Shown here in pieces: positions 29,698 through 41,553 of a stretch of 64,000 nucleotides of DNA (positions are counted from its first letter, which is position 1; every line of letters begins with the position of its first letter). Under the pieces are notes generated by a model. It was not told where the DNA came from, made no database searches, and worked only from the letters and a program-made list of their open reading frames with translations. The DNA is from Microbotryum silenes-acaulis. Lineage: Eukaryota > Basidiomycota > Microbotryomycetes > Microbotryales > Microbotryaceae. The stretch spans positions 186,001-250,000 of the forward strand of contig QPFY01000005.1 in NCBI GenBank assembly GCA_003665825.1. Reading direction: 5' to 3'. A program made the translations under genes and the position numbers.

Positions 29698-30167
29698 GAT
29701 AGATTTCGCCTCGGCGATCGCATCGCTGTCGAGATCATTAGAGGGCCACTGGAATGATATTGCATCGTGGCTATTCGCTGATGAGAAGTATGGAGACATG
29801 TAGGACCGACAATAGTCAAGTGAGCTCGTCGAGAAAGTAACAAGGAAGAACACTCCGGCTTAAGCTGGGTCCCTCGTGTGTACGGTCACTCTACGATACA
29901 GGGGCCAACACTACCTGGGCTCGATCATGGAAAGTGATACAAGAGGTGGTGCTTTGCTTCTTTCCCCGCTTGTTACGGTGAGGAGAGAGGCGAAAAGCTG
30001 TGGCGATCGAGAGACGAAGCGATCCTGACCGAAGTCGCGGATGCTCGTGCGAGAGAGAAGAGGAAAGGAAAAGGGCGTCGCTTCGCTGGCGCGTCCGGGT
30101 TGCGCGCCGCGTCTAATTGGGCATTAGGACTGCAAGTGATCTAAAGGGGAACTGGGCCGTGAAAGGG

Positions 30168-30213
30168 ACGCGTCGCGCGGTTCACTATACAATTTGGGCT
30201 CGCGTTGACGCGT
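30168..30213 (+). promoter_or_regulatory. Two ACGCGT (MCB-like) boxes upstream of RFC3
   Basis: ACGCGT occurs at 30168-30173 and 30208-30213, 66-106 bases before the RFC3 start codon. In ascomycete yeasts this MluI box is bound by MBF and drives G1/S expression of replication genes, including clamp-loader subunits. The hexamer also occurs elsewhere in this GC-rich window, so function is inferred from the pairing and position only. Confidence 0.45.
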
Positions 30214-30278
30214 CGGCACAAGTCAAAGCTCGCGCTCAGTCGTCATCGCACTCCCTTCCCCTACGAGTACACCCAGTC

Positions 30279-32045
30279 ATGGCAGCTACTCTAGATCATC
30301 AAGATGACGACACCCCCATGCTCGATGTCCCCCACCCGGCATTGGATAAGGGCAAGTCGAGAGCGAGCGCGAGTGCGAGCAGCGGTCTGGACGCGTTGGC
30401 GATGGATGTCATGCCCTGGGTTGAGAAGTACAGGCCGGTCACGTTGGACGATGTGGTGGCTCACAAGGATATCATCTCGACTAGTAAGTTCTCAGCCCGA
30501 GGGTGCCTTCACCCGACGAGCAGGAGAGCCTTGGACTGGCGAGGACAACCCAGCACGGGCCAGCCATATCAGACGAGACTGAGTTGTGTTCTAACACCCA
30601 CTTTACCCCTTGACGCAGTTGATCAATTCATCTCCAAATCGAGGGTACCCCATCTCCTTTTTTATGGCCCCCAGGAACAGGCAAGACCTCGACGATCCTC
30701 GCCGTAGCGCGAAAGATCTATGACGGTAACGAAGCGAGCATGAGGAACAACTGTCTAGAGGTCGGTTTCACTCGATTCCATAGAAACCGTTTGAGGGACT
30801 GATTTTGTGCTCTTGGGTAACGGCAATCTCCACAGTTGAACGCTTCGGACGATCGTGGTATCGATGTCGTACGAGAGCAGATTAAAAACTTTGCCTCGAC
30901 GAGAATGTCCAATGCTGGAACGCGAGTCCGAAAACCCACCTTGTTCCCTCGGCCTATTCAACCCTTGCTAACCTGCGCGCTTCTTCGATGAGGACAGTGC
31001 CGGATTCAAATTGATCATTCTTGACGAAGCCGACCAGATGACCTCGGCCGCTCAATCCGCCTTGCGACGAGGTGAGCTTGCTCAAATCTCCCGAACCGGA
31101 AGAGGGGATTTTCCACTGACCGAGTCTTTCTCCTCGCAGTCATTGAACAATACACCAAAAATGTCCGCTTCTGCATCATCTGCAATTACGTCAACAAAAT
31201 CATCCCCGCTGTGCAATCGCGATGCACTCGCTTTAGGTACCAATGTTTTTTTGGGATTTTGGTCCGTCCGCGGCAAGCAATGCTGAATAATGTCTGGTGA
31301 TCCTGCAGGTTTGGTCCTCTACCCCGGTCCGAAGTGGAGAAGCGACTGAATCATGTTGTTGATGCTGAAAAGTACGTTTCGTCGATGGCTCGGACATATA
31401 AAGTTGGGGGCTGATGCTGTTTTCCTCTGCGGTTACTTTCTTAGGGTCAATTTGACCAAGGACGGACGGCAGGCACTGCTGAAGCTCTCGAAGGGGGATA
31501 TGCGACGCGCTCTGAACGTACTGCAGGTCAGTGTTCGGGCTCTGTTGAGTTGGGGCGTGTGCCGCGCCAGTACTGAAACCTCGTTCTTGCCGCTCCCATA
31601 ATAGGCATGCCACGCCGCATACGACGTCACGGACGAAGCCGCCGTCTACAATTGTACCGGCAACCCCGATCCAGCCGACATCGAAGCCATCATGCAATCG
31701 ATGATGAACGAATCCTTCGAGACGTCATACCGACGCATCTCGTCCCTCAAGATGGAAAAGGGTTTGGCGTTGCAGGATATCATCCAAGGGTGTTTTGATT
31801 TCGTCGCGACGGTCGAGTTCCCGAGGCAGACGAGGGTCGTCTTGTTGGATCATTTGGCGCAGGTCGAGTGAGTGATTGGTTCCCACATCGGATGGTCGGA
31901 AAGCGCTTTGGGGTATGTCGCTGATCCTCCTGAATTCACTCTGCTGATCAGGCATCGCTTATCGACCGGTGCGAGTGAGAAGTTGCAGTTGACGGCCCTG
32001 CTGGGAGCGACCAAACTCGCTATCGAACTCAGTCAGAACAAGTAA
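30279..32045 (+). CDS. RFC3: Replication factor C subunit 3 (clamp loader)
   Basis: About eight exons encode a ~360-residue AAA+ subunit of the RFC complex, which loads PCNA at primer-template junctions in the nucleus. Order of motifs: MPWVEKYRPVTLDDVV (RFC box II), PHLLFYGP and the P-loop, LELNASDDRGIDVVR, KLIILDEADQMTSAAQ (Walker B), RVIEQYTKNVRFCIICNY (sensor 1), IIPAVQSRCTRFRFGPL (SRC Arg finger) and LSKGDMRRALNVLQ (sensor 2). The pattern is closest to yeast Rfc3 / human RFC5. Introns include 30484-30618, 30761-about 30836 and 31862-about 31951; the one near 30910-31000 could not be resolved. One C is missing in the P-loop (30668-30673): GGCCCCCAGG should have one more C to read GPPGTGKTST. 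As written the frame breaks there, probably a sequencing error. Confidence 0.9.
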
Positions 32046-32691
32046 AGAGCTATACCAGCGTGTACTGTAATGTTACTGTAGACTTCTCAGGACCACTTTC
32101 GAGACGAGTGTGATGATCGCGGACCGTGCGGCGAAGCACTTGGTCGGATTATTCTGCTCATGCGCTGGACATTCGCCGGGCGCGTTAAAAGCAGCAGATC
32201 TTGGCAGGCAGAGGTGACCGTCGTCCGGAGTCCGGACTGAATCCTCCGAGCCGTGGCATTTGAATCAACAGTTCGGAATAACACAAACTCGGTACCTACT
32301 GCTGCTGTTGCGAACGATGGATCCGGATTCTGACCAACTTCAACTTCGTCACCTTTGAGCTCGCTGCCGATCGCGCTCGCGGTGGGCCTGGCGCGAGCCG
32401 ACATCGATCTCTCTTCGTAGGGACCTACCTCGGTTAAGATATTCTTGATTTCGGGTCATCGTAAGCCTTTCTTTCCGCTCTCCTTGAACCAAAGCTAGGT
32501 TGACTCAATCTGGTGTAGTCTGGTTGTCTACTTCTACCATATCGTTTTCTGTGCCTTGATCCTTTCGCGCTTGTTTCCCGGACTGGTTCCCGGTGGTCGC
32601 AGGCAGGTGTAGTGGGGTGCCGTGGCGCGTCAGGTTTAAGGTATAAGCTACATAGCATATTTTACAATTACCCACGGCGAAGTAACGATTT
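32046..32691. other. Intergenic, convergent 3' ends of RFC3 and a glycosyltransferase
   Basis: No supported gene. Short frames lack motifs; the sequence is expected to hold the two 3' untranslated regions. Confidence 0.5.
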
Positions 32692-33938
32692 TCACGCGAG
32701 ACTCCGGCAACAGTCCACCAGTTCGCGGTGGGCTGGCTCTAGCTTCAGACAGAACACGCCGCATGTCAACTTTTTACAATCGCCCTGCATATGGAGCGCC
32801 CACAGCACCTCCTCAGTCGCCTCGATACGCAAACGTCGGTCCTGCGTCTCGTCCGTCATCCATCTCGCATGCGCCAGGAATTTCTCGGGCGAGAGGCACG
32901 CATCGTCACCCATGACGCGCGGTTGCACGACCGTGGCGAGCAGTTTCGGGTTCACAGGCTCGTACTTGATGACGGGCGTGCTGGAATAGACGCGTTGGAA
33001 CTCGACGAAGAGGAACATATCGCTGATTTGTTTGGGTTTTTGTTCGCCGCAATCGACGAGCTGCTTCTTGACCCATTCGTCGTCCCACATCGGAACGTCG
33101 TAAATGCCCCCGATGGCATCAATATCGGCGCAGACGGATCGTGCTGGTCGATCGTAGAAGCTGTTGATGTAATAAACGAACGCGCCCATCCTTGCGCGCG
33201 ACCAGAGTGACATGTACACGCCTCGCTCTTCCGGGAGCCAATCTTTGTAGGGGAAGCGTGTAAGGATGTTGGTCATGGGGAAGAGGTCGGCGTCCAAGAC
33301 GAGCACACTCCGAATTGTGGCACGCACAAGGTCAGCGCAAACGCAAGACAGAAACGAGCATCCACAGTTTCTGTGCTTCCTCAAACGCACCTGTCTATCT
33401 GCTGCGTGATCAGGTATTGGTGGAGTGTCGCCCATCGCTGAAAGCAGAACAGCTCGTAGGCAACCGGGTTCAGCGACGAGTGCTTGTACGTGCGCGCGAG
33501 TTGTCGATGCGAATCTGTATTCTCCTCGACCCAAACGACCTTCACGGCCGCGACTCGGAAGAGCGATGGCCAATCGACCTTGATATCGTCCACGACCTTG
33601 TCGTCCAGCGGATTCCGGAGCAGGTGGATCGTCGCGTCCGGGTGCGAATAGCGCGTGTACAGCAGCGCGATCGCCTGCCAGTCGAGCATGTGCCCCGATT
33701 GCACGAATGCGATGTCATTCGTCGTAGTGTTGTAGTTGGTTTGGTTGAGGTTGGGAGGCTGCAGGCTTCCTCCAGATGACGAGAACGACCTCGACACTCC
33801 GAACAGGAGCAGCAATGCGAGGGCCGTCGCGGTCGCGACAATCACTGGCTTCACGTATGGCCGGGAAGCGCCCTGGGGCCGTGTCGGCACATCACTGTCC
33901 GATATTTGAAGCGGGATATAACCCCCTCTTGTCGTCAT
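32692..33938 (-). CDS. DXD-type type II membrane glycosyltransferase (C)
   Basis: Two exons (33938-33391 and 33307-32692; intron 33390-33308), 387 residues, frame closes exactly. It has a short cytosolic tail, a membrane anchor (VIVATATALALLLLFGV), a stem with N-glycosylation sequons (NQT, NTT), then WATLHQYLITQQID joined by splicing to SVLVLDADLFPMTN. The D-A-D is the metal/nucleotide-sugar-binding DXD of GT-A-fold enzymes. Later Cys-containing segments (GGIYDVPMWDDEW, VVQPRVMGDDACL) probably shape the acceptor site. A Golgi enzyme is inferred; the sugar and family number are not known to me. It is unrelated in fold to the A/B enzymes nearby, though all are membrane glycosyltransferases within 26 kb. 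Its start lies about 100 bases from the left edge of duplication copy 2. Confidence 0.75.
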
Positions 33939-34404
33939 GTCGGCGGGCACACAGGGTGCACAGCTACTCGTGAAGGAGCAGGCTGCTGGCGGAGTCTGAG
34001 ATCGCGCGACCGCGCACCGCGATTAACTTTGGGCCACCTTGGTTGATCGAGTAGACGTCGCGCGTTTGGCAGCCATTCTAAACCACCCGAGGTGCTACAC
34101 TGCTTCTTCAAGACAAGGCGCTCGCGGGCCCGAGGAATCAGGATACTCGGCGCCCGTGCTTTGTCTAAACGAGCATTATATTGTGTTTACTAGCTGGAAT
34201 TACCGTACTGCGTGGCGGCGAGGAATCAATGAACCTCACTTGCTCGCGCCAACTTAGCTCGCGCCCCGGCCATTTCGTTGACCAATCCTGCAGGTCTTAG
34301 TAGCTGAGCTGAGAGCTCAAAGGATTTTATTTGTCGGTCTCATTGATAAGAAGTCGTCCATCTCAAACAATTGGGACAGCCAATAACCGAATATTGAGCT
34401 AGAT

Positions 34405-34915
34405 TCGTGTATAACCTTCGTCTAAAAAAATGGTGGCAGGGAACGGCGGGAAATAGACAGATCTGCCAAGGACTGGCCACGCTACCTTTTTCATGAACTT
34501 GAAGACGAAACTGCCTTCTTCAAAACGTATCAAAGCCCTCGTAATATCAGCTTCTTCAGTTACATGATACCTCGTCAAAGCGACTTTACATCCAAAATTC
34601 GCCATGGCTGCGGGCGTGTGATTCGGTGCCACTGGTGACCGGGCGGATTCTCTACTTAGGGACTAAGTTCGGCTGGAACTCGGCCACTACTTCCGCTGAG
34701 AACACAACGTAGAACTTACAAGCTGCAGGTGTTTAATGAGTCCGAAGCCCTACCCGGGAGTCATCTTTCAATTTGGCTTCGCCGCCCATCTCTATGTGGG
34801 TTTTTGGTAGCCTGGACTGCGAGTCTCCTGAGTCCTCGAGAATTCCGCTGACCTACTGCAATGCCAGCCAAACGAAGCCTCAGGCTCAATTTGTGCAGCC
34901 GAGTCGAACGAGCCC
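34405..34915. other. Copy-2-specific extra sequence
   Basis: Copy 1 passes from a segment matching 34390 to one matching 34920 within about 45 bases, so roughly 0.5 kb is inserted here or deleted there. It includes a 77-codon minus frame (34399-34632; MANFGCKVALTRYHVTEE) of unknown nature. No terminal repeats were found. Confidence 0.5.
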
Positions 34916-35232
34916 CTCCGTACAGCGGCAAGGTTGCGAGAATGAAGAGGGTCCCTCTCCCCTGGGCTCGAGGTGGTACAACCGAGGCATACTTTGCCGC
35001 TCGCCGTCGAGAAGCAAATATGTTGCCCCGGCCGGACGCGCGCCATCGTCGTCGACCACCATGTTCTAACGAGTGTTTCAATCGGAGAAAATTGACTGTG
35101 AGGCTCCATCGCGAGATAAAAATACCACCTAAAGTCAACCGAACTCGTGGGTGTCTTGGGGTCGATCAGCCCGCGCTGATGTACAATCACCCCCAGTACC
35201 ACGCTGTTAGACTGCGGAGGAACACGGCGCTG

Positions 35233-37541
35233 TTATACTTTCGGAGGAACACGGGCCCAGATTCCATCTAGGAATGAGGTAGAAAACCAAGGCGCATCAA
35301 GAGCGCAGCTATGAACGAGAGCCAAATTGTGAAGAACGTGAGCAAGTGAGCTGGAGAGAGTTGCCCGAGCCGTTCAACTTACATTCGGCCTCCGGCGCGT
35401 CCTTCAGGCATAGCAGGCGCCTCGGGGCCCAACAACGCCTCGGGCTCCCCAGCGAATCTGCCCCAGTGATTCTCGACATTAGCGTTGGTCTCCAGCGACA
35501 GTCACATTCGTACCCGCTCCACTCACAAGGCGACCAAACGACCGTGGTTGCTTGTCATTGTTATCACTGCGGCGTCCGTCTCCTTGGCGGCTAGAACGAG
35601 GTCGCGAATCACAGCGCGCGCGCTTGCAACCCGCACTGCTAGTGGCAGATTGTCGAAAGACTTTTGTACAAAAGTATAGTGGGCAGGCAGGTCGACGTTA
35701 GGGGTACGATCAAATATGAAGGGGGCGGCGATGGCGTCATAGGCCATCTGCTCTAGCGCATCGTCCTCGATCGTCAGGAGGATGGCGCGCGGCTGCTTCT
35801 CGATCGAGAAACGACGAGCCGTTGGAGAGAGGGGATAGCAAGGCTTGGCTTGTGACAATGAACAGCTGACCATACGATCGTAGAGGCCGTGCATAACCTC
35901 CAGGTGTGCGCTCAGGTTCCCGCTGCGCGAGGGGGGGGGGGGCAGGGGTTAAAGAAGGCTAAAAATGTGTGGACAGGCAGTGCCGGGATTACTGCCAACC
36001 CATCGCTCACAAGGTATTGTTGATGAACCGGGTGCTCCTGTCATATTCTTTCCGTTTGTCGCCCAATCGGACTTGGACCGCGATTGTCGGGTATTCGCCT
36101 CCGATGCGCATCATCGCCTTGACCCTTTCAACGTCGTCCAGTATTGCCGGCACGGGCTTGAGCAGGTTAGGTAAGAGCTTGGCGTACTCCTCGAAAGCGG
36201 GTATCAACGGGCGTGGAAGAGTGTACGAGGGCGGCAACACACTGGGACAGGTGGTGTGATTGAACAGCGCCCGTTGCACCCTCTGCAATTCAAAACTCTC
36301 CCGTTCGTAGAAGAGCTCATGATCAATGACGTCTGTGCTGTCGTCTATGGAAAACCTGATCCGATCGGCCGTTCTCCAGCCGGGGTTCCAGGCGGGTATG
36401 GCCTTCGTTTCGTCGTACCAGTCTTCCGGGGGAACGCAATCGATTGTGTAGGGCTCGAAGTAGTACTCTAATCGACCATACCCCCTAAACGAGTTGAGGT
36501 GATTGTGAGCATATCATGCCAGTGCAAGTCAATTTAGCGTGGCAGCAGGTTCTGTGGGCTCGGGTCTTTATCAAGTACGCGCTGTCGCGGTACAAGTACT
36601 CACCATCCATAACTGTTGTCAACCAATAGGGCGATGCCCATTTTTTTGGCAAACATGGCCCCCCGGAGCTGCGGTGTACAGGCAAAGCAAAGCTGTCGCT
36701 ATCGTGAGCCTCAAAGCCCGGGGTAGGAATTGTACCTCGCTCAATTGGCCAACCGCGGTACAGCTTGGAGATTGTGCTGGACCGACGCACCATGAACAAA
36801 AGGTTTGAACCAATACCTCCGCGTCGGAAGGGTGTGAGAATGAAACGTCCGCAAGGTGGAAGACGGCTAGCATCGTCCGAAAGTCGCCACACTGCTATGT
36901 GCGAATCCTTCGGATCATCCACGGCGAAGGTGGAGCTGTTCGCTGGTGGCGGCGGGCGACGCACCGTTATCGACGCGGGGTACATGTCCTCCAAGGGTAT
37001 GGATGCGCCACCCGCTCTATAGATGCTGTTGGTGGCCGATAGTCTGATTGTTTGGACGGTGAGTGCGATCGTGAGCCCGAGCAGGATGCCGTATAAGAGC
37101 TTAGGGCGAGAGCGCCTTTCTGGGACTGCCGCACAGAGCGAGCCTTTTCCAGTCCTGCTTTCGAGCCACTTCTGTAGAAATCGGAACAAACACAGTTGTG
37201 AGGAAGGAGAGGAGCCGAAGCACCTAAGCAGTTCGTTAGCGACGCCGGATCAGGAAACACGCCAATCTGCTGCCGGGCTCACCGGAACAGTCCGGGTTTT
37301 GCTGTGCGTCCACCGCCGAACCGTTACTAGCAGACGGCGAACAGATCCACTCCATAACCCGCTTTCCTTGCTTGATGCGTAGTACGGGGACCCGATCCCT
37401 TGCATCGTCAACTCCGTGGGCTCGTCATCTCCTGAGCCCGAGTCCACGCTCCTACGCACGCCTTCCTCGATCTCGATGAGTTCGTACGGATCGCCGCTGT
37501 CGTCGTGGCAGGGGGCCACGATCGCAGGTGTGCTCAACCAT
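35233..37541 (-). pseudogene. Glycosyltransferase copy A2 (probably damaged)
   Basis: Same seven-exon plan as A1 at 7616-9955. Exons 2-6 (about 37195-36791, 36668-36604, 36484-36011, 35922-35527, 35457-35383) are nearly identical, but exon 1 and the last exon are diverged. The C-terminus is shorter and different (...GIWARVPPKV). Two lesions: exon 1 has two fewer C in a homopolymer just after the start (7 in A1, 5 here), which breaks the frame before a well conserved stretch; and the intron-1 acceptor CACAG of A1 reads CACAA. Another AG 24 bases downstream (CTACAG) would keep frame and remove eight residues before the membrane anchor. The R-x-GD motif reads VRLGDKRKE. If the homopolymer is a sequencing error, this is a working gene. 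Confidence 0.6.
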
Positions 37542-38686
37542 GCTGCCAACGATCGATGCCGGGTCGTCGAAAGAGTCGATGCGAATTGGTGGTAAGTGGT
37601 AAGCGGTCCAGTGACCAAAATTGAATTGTTTTGGAAGGATAGGGCAACTGCGACTTCTCGAGACAAGCCATTCTACGCCGAGTTGCAGGCGGTGACGCTA
37701 CCCGACCTCTAAACAGGAGAACAGGCGTAGACAAGGCTAACGGACGCCGCTGACGCTGGCTAACGGACGCGCCCGAGGTCGGCTCAGGAGGACCCTGCAC
37801 CGGGGCCGAGCTCCCGACCTAGTAGTAGACACGGATCGTAATCTTTTTTACATGAGGATACATGTCGTTTGCAGCAGCAAAACCCGTCACTTTTTCCGGA
37901 CCTAACTGACAAACCAACGGGTAGTCCAGTTATTTGGTAAGGTGACCGAGTACCGGCGGACTGTCCGTTCGTTCCAAGGACTCGGACCCGCTACCACGTC
38001 CGGAGAGGACCATCGGCGATTATTGGTCGCACTTGATTCTTGTATTCACACTGAGCGACAGCTTCTAGTCCGTGTATGATCAACAGGATTATGTAAAAAA
38101 GGGGGCTCGGACACCCGCCGAGAGAAAACATTGCCGCCATGGCCGTTTTACGAGGCGTGCAGAAGTCGATGCAGTGCAATCATGCTGACATAGACCTTCG
38201 AAGTCATCGACTGAATACCGACACGAGTACGCTGCTGCAATTCAATCGACTGTCGACGGGCGAAAGAGGGTGGAGGGAGACAAGAACCAGCCTGGGGGGG
38301 GGTGAGGCTACAGTAGTCCCAACGGTGACGACATGGGTGTTTCGAGGGCCCTCCTGACTGTGCACGAGCTGTTTCCGATCGTCTCTCCTATTCACGTAAG
38401 ACGATTCGGACTGCTAAGGTTCTACGAAGGCTGAACACGGAACCGCGATCCTACTTTATTTGTGGTACGTCGAAGAAATTTCCATATCGAACCTCGACGT
38501 CATAGAACAGGTAAGGCCTGAACGTTTTTTTGACCGAACGGCACCTTGTCCGTCGAGCTATGTGGATCATCTCGGGCTTCGGAGCTCGGAGTGCCGAATG
38601 TACGAACACGCAAGGCCACGATGTGTGTGGTCAACTGAAATGCATTGCGATGGTTCAGAGCCCAACTTCTTACCCACGCCTTGATC

Positions 38687-41553
38687 CTACACCTCCTTCC
38701 GGGCCCAATCGACCATCCTTTCTCCGACCCCGCCCACGACGCCTCGAACCCATTCCCTCTTCTTCCCTTGTCCACTGAACGTCACCGTCTTGGCCACGAC
38801 CAAAGGCGTATTGTACATGACCCTTTTGATCCCAAGTCTCAACTTTTCGCGCCTCGAAGGCGTGCGAAGGACAATGAAGAGCAGGAAGGCGTAGATGTAG
38901 CGGTCAAGATGGGAGAGGCTATCGAACGCTGGATGATGGGGCACGGCGAATCGGACGGACGGCGGTTTGCCCGCTGACCTTAACCGTGTTGTGGTCGAGC
39001 TAGAAGATCGATTCGGGTTCCCCCTCAGCGTCGATGCCTTCGATGCGTCCAGAGAAGAATCGGCGAAATGCACATGCCCTTCGCGGGTGATCGTCGCCGC
39101 CGTCGCTGCCTTCGAGCTGATCGAGGACTCTAACGTTCTTTCCTTCATCGCCATCCGCGTTTGCGCGACCCTCGGGTTCCTCAAGGTCACCAGCCTCAAC
39201 AAGACTCGAACGACGAACTCGATTCTCGCCTTGAGGTTGCGATGCAAACTCAGGAATCGCAACGCAGCTAGGTAGGTCAACGTGCGAACCAAGTCTCGCT
39301 TCCTTCGACGCTCATGGTGAGGTCGAGGGACTTTGGTCGGATCGACGGAACGGGACGGGACGACGGCGGGATAGCCGTAGTAAGGGTTCGAGATATTGTA
39401 AGGGGAGAGATCGGTCTGTGACCCTCCTAACCGAGCTGAAGACAGACGCGATGCGTGGAGGTACATGTGTCGTCGAGAAGGGGAGACGTCCCTCGAAGCG
39501 GCGCGCGAGGAGAAGCATGAGGATCGCGCCGAGGTCACCGTCGATCCGATTCGGCTGGCCCCTTCTTCCCCTTCGCCCCCTGCTCCATCTTCCTCTTCAC
39601 CGACCAAACTTGTCCCACCGCTAGACAGAACCGTTTCCGGACCTTCGGTACCCTCCTCCCTGAAACTCGTCTCTTCGGGAATGTCGTCCGCTTCCGACCC
39701 GGAATCGTCAGACTGGATCGCCGCCTGAGTAGCCGCCAGTCGTTCTTGAAGGTCGGCAAAGCTCGTCACCCTTCGTAGAGCCCCGGCGGCACCGGAAGCG
39801 ATAGTCGTAGGGGTCAAAGCCCCCGAGCCCAGACCATTCGATTCGTGTCGAGTCTGTTCAACCGCTTCTCCAGGCGAAGTGTCGCTCGCGAGGGGATCAT
39901 GGGCAGTCGCTGCAGGGGTGGCTCGAGGACTCCGTCGCCAAAGGGTCGGAATGGGCAGAGCGAAGCCTCTCAGCCTACTCTTGGTCGGCGTCACGGTCTG
40001 CTTCGAAGTCAGAGGTGTGGTCGAAGTGATGGGTGAAGCTGGTAGCAACTGAACGCCTGGTAGTGGACTTGTCGCTGAGGACGGTGAGCTCGCTTGCGTG
40101 TGGGACGAAAGTTCGAGCGAGGCTTTCTGCAGCGGGGATGCCGGCGTCATGAGCATATTTCTCGGTGCTCGGATCGAAGGGTTCTCGTTCGTGGAGGAGC
40201 GACGCGAATGTCCTGGTGTCGTTGCTCTCAAGTTCGCGGCTGATTGGAAGACGTCAGAATGCAAGGTCGAAGAAGAAGGTGGGAGGGAAGGTGATGGTGA
40301 AGGGTAGGCGCTCGTGCGCGGCGAATTCGGAGCCGAGCGAAGTGCCGGGGCAAGAGGTGTCGGGGAATAAGTGGTGAAGATGGGATTTACCGGCGTGTAT
40401 TCATAGTCGACCTTGCCTCCGTGTTCTGAACGAGAATTGTGTTAGTCGTCGTCGGTTTGTATGCTAATTAGTGCAACTCTTGTCAAATTCAGAACTGACC
40501 AATTAGTAGATGGTCTTCGTCAAAAAACTCGAGGAGATCCGTCTTGGTCGGGAACAGGATTCTCTCGAGCGCAGTGTTGGGCAATACGCGCTTTGCGAGC
40601 TGCCACATTCCGGCGTACATCCAGCCGTAGTTGAGGACAAAGACTGCAAAAGGGACTGAGGTCAGATTGCTCATCGTGCCGCCGAGTTTGGATGGTCGTT
40701 CGCGTCACTCACTAGCACCGACCATGCCAGGAAAGTGCTGCTTGAGCATGTCCATAAAGAATGGCAGCAGCTCAACTTCCTGTTGGACGACCGCAGACGC
40801 GCCACATTAGCCTTGTAATAAAAGCCGCCTGGGGAGAGAAGCAGACTTGTTCCTCACCAGATTGGCCATCCCTGCGCCTTCGAGATCGACGATCATCACG
40901 ATCTGCAACATGACCTGGTCCTTGCCTTCTTCTTCCTGCCTATCCGCCTCTTTACTGAGTGCGGTCAACCACTTCCGTGCAACCTCCCACCCGAACTTGA
41001 CAAAGTTCTTGAGCTCGTCCAGCTGGCCATCCTCGGTCCTCGTTACGCGTCGGAGATTGAGCACCCCACACGGGCGACCGAAGCGGTCCCTCAACGAAGG
41101 GTGGAAGAAGAAGAGTGGAGTTTCGAGGTAGATGGGGTCGATCGATTGGAGGCTGAGCGAGGTGAAGGACGACGACAAGCGGTACGAGAGCGTTGCCTGC
41201 AAGAGCTTGTAAGCTGCCCGGGCCGAGAAGCGCGCTCGTCGGCAGAAGCGAAAGACCGTATCTGCACAAGAGATAGGAGGTCGAGCGAGTGTCAGTCTTA
41301 ATCTGAGGGATGGGCCCCGATGAAGTGGGCATACTCCAAGGTGCAGCAGGTGTGACTGACAGGGGTCATTCAGAAAGGCCTTGGCTGCCTTGATCGCCTC
41401 GTCCGAGAGGTCGAACTCGGCGCTCAACGACGCAACCAGTTCGTCAAGACAGTCGTTCTGGACCTGGTGCACAAGTGGGAGATGCTCGTGGTACTGCTGC
41501 GTGATGGCATCGTGGCGGGCTCGCAAGGATTCGACGGTCGCACCGCCGGTCAT
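38687..41553 (-). CDS. Sec14-like CRAL-TRIO protein with long disordered C-terminus
   Basis: Five exons (41553-41361, 41261-40858, 40779-40713, 40643-40500, 40425-38687), 848 residues, frame closes. Residues about 20-90 form the CRAL-TRIO N-terminal helices (LVHQVQNDCLDELVASLSAE, TVFRFCRRARFSARAAYKLL). The lipid-binding CRAL-TRIO domain follows to about 265 (IYLETPLFFFHP, VMLQIVMIVDLEGAGMANL, VFVLNYGWMYAGMWQLAKRV, DLLEFFDEDHLL, GGKVDYEYTP). It should exchange phosphatidylinositol or another lipid between membranes. The next ~330 residues are Ser/Thr/Pro-rich. A basic hydrophobic region near the end (TYLAALRFLSLH, YIYAFLLFIVLRTPSRREK) may contact membranes. The truncated copy at 12870-15405 is nearly identical, yet only this one has exon 1 and a promoter. 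Confidence 0.85.

Larger units (their letters stand above)
34035..41222 (+). repeat. Segmental duplication, copy 2
   Basis: Counterpart of 6125-15405, same orientation, about 19-20 kb away. It lacks the copy-1 insertions at 6671-7511, 12524-12748 and the glycosyltransferase-B block (the join reads CAGTGCA-ATCATGCTGACAT near 38170-38190). It has its own extra ~0.5 kb at 34405-34915. The right edge cannot be placed beyond 41222, where copy 1 turns into LINE; here the Sec14-like gene simply continues, so copy 2 holds the ancestral arrangement at this edge. Confidence 0.9.
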
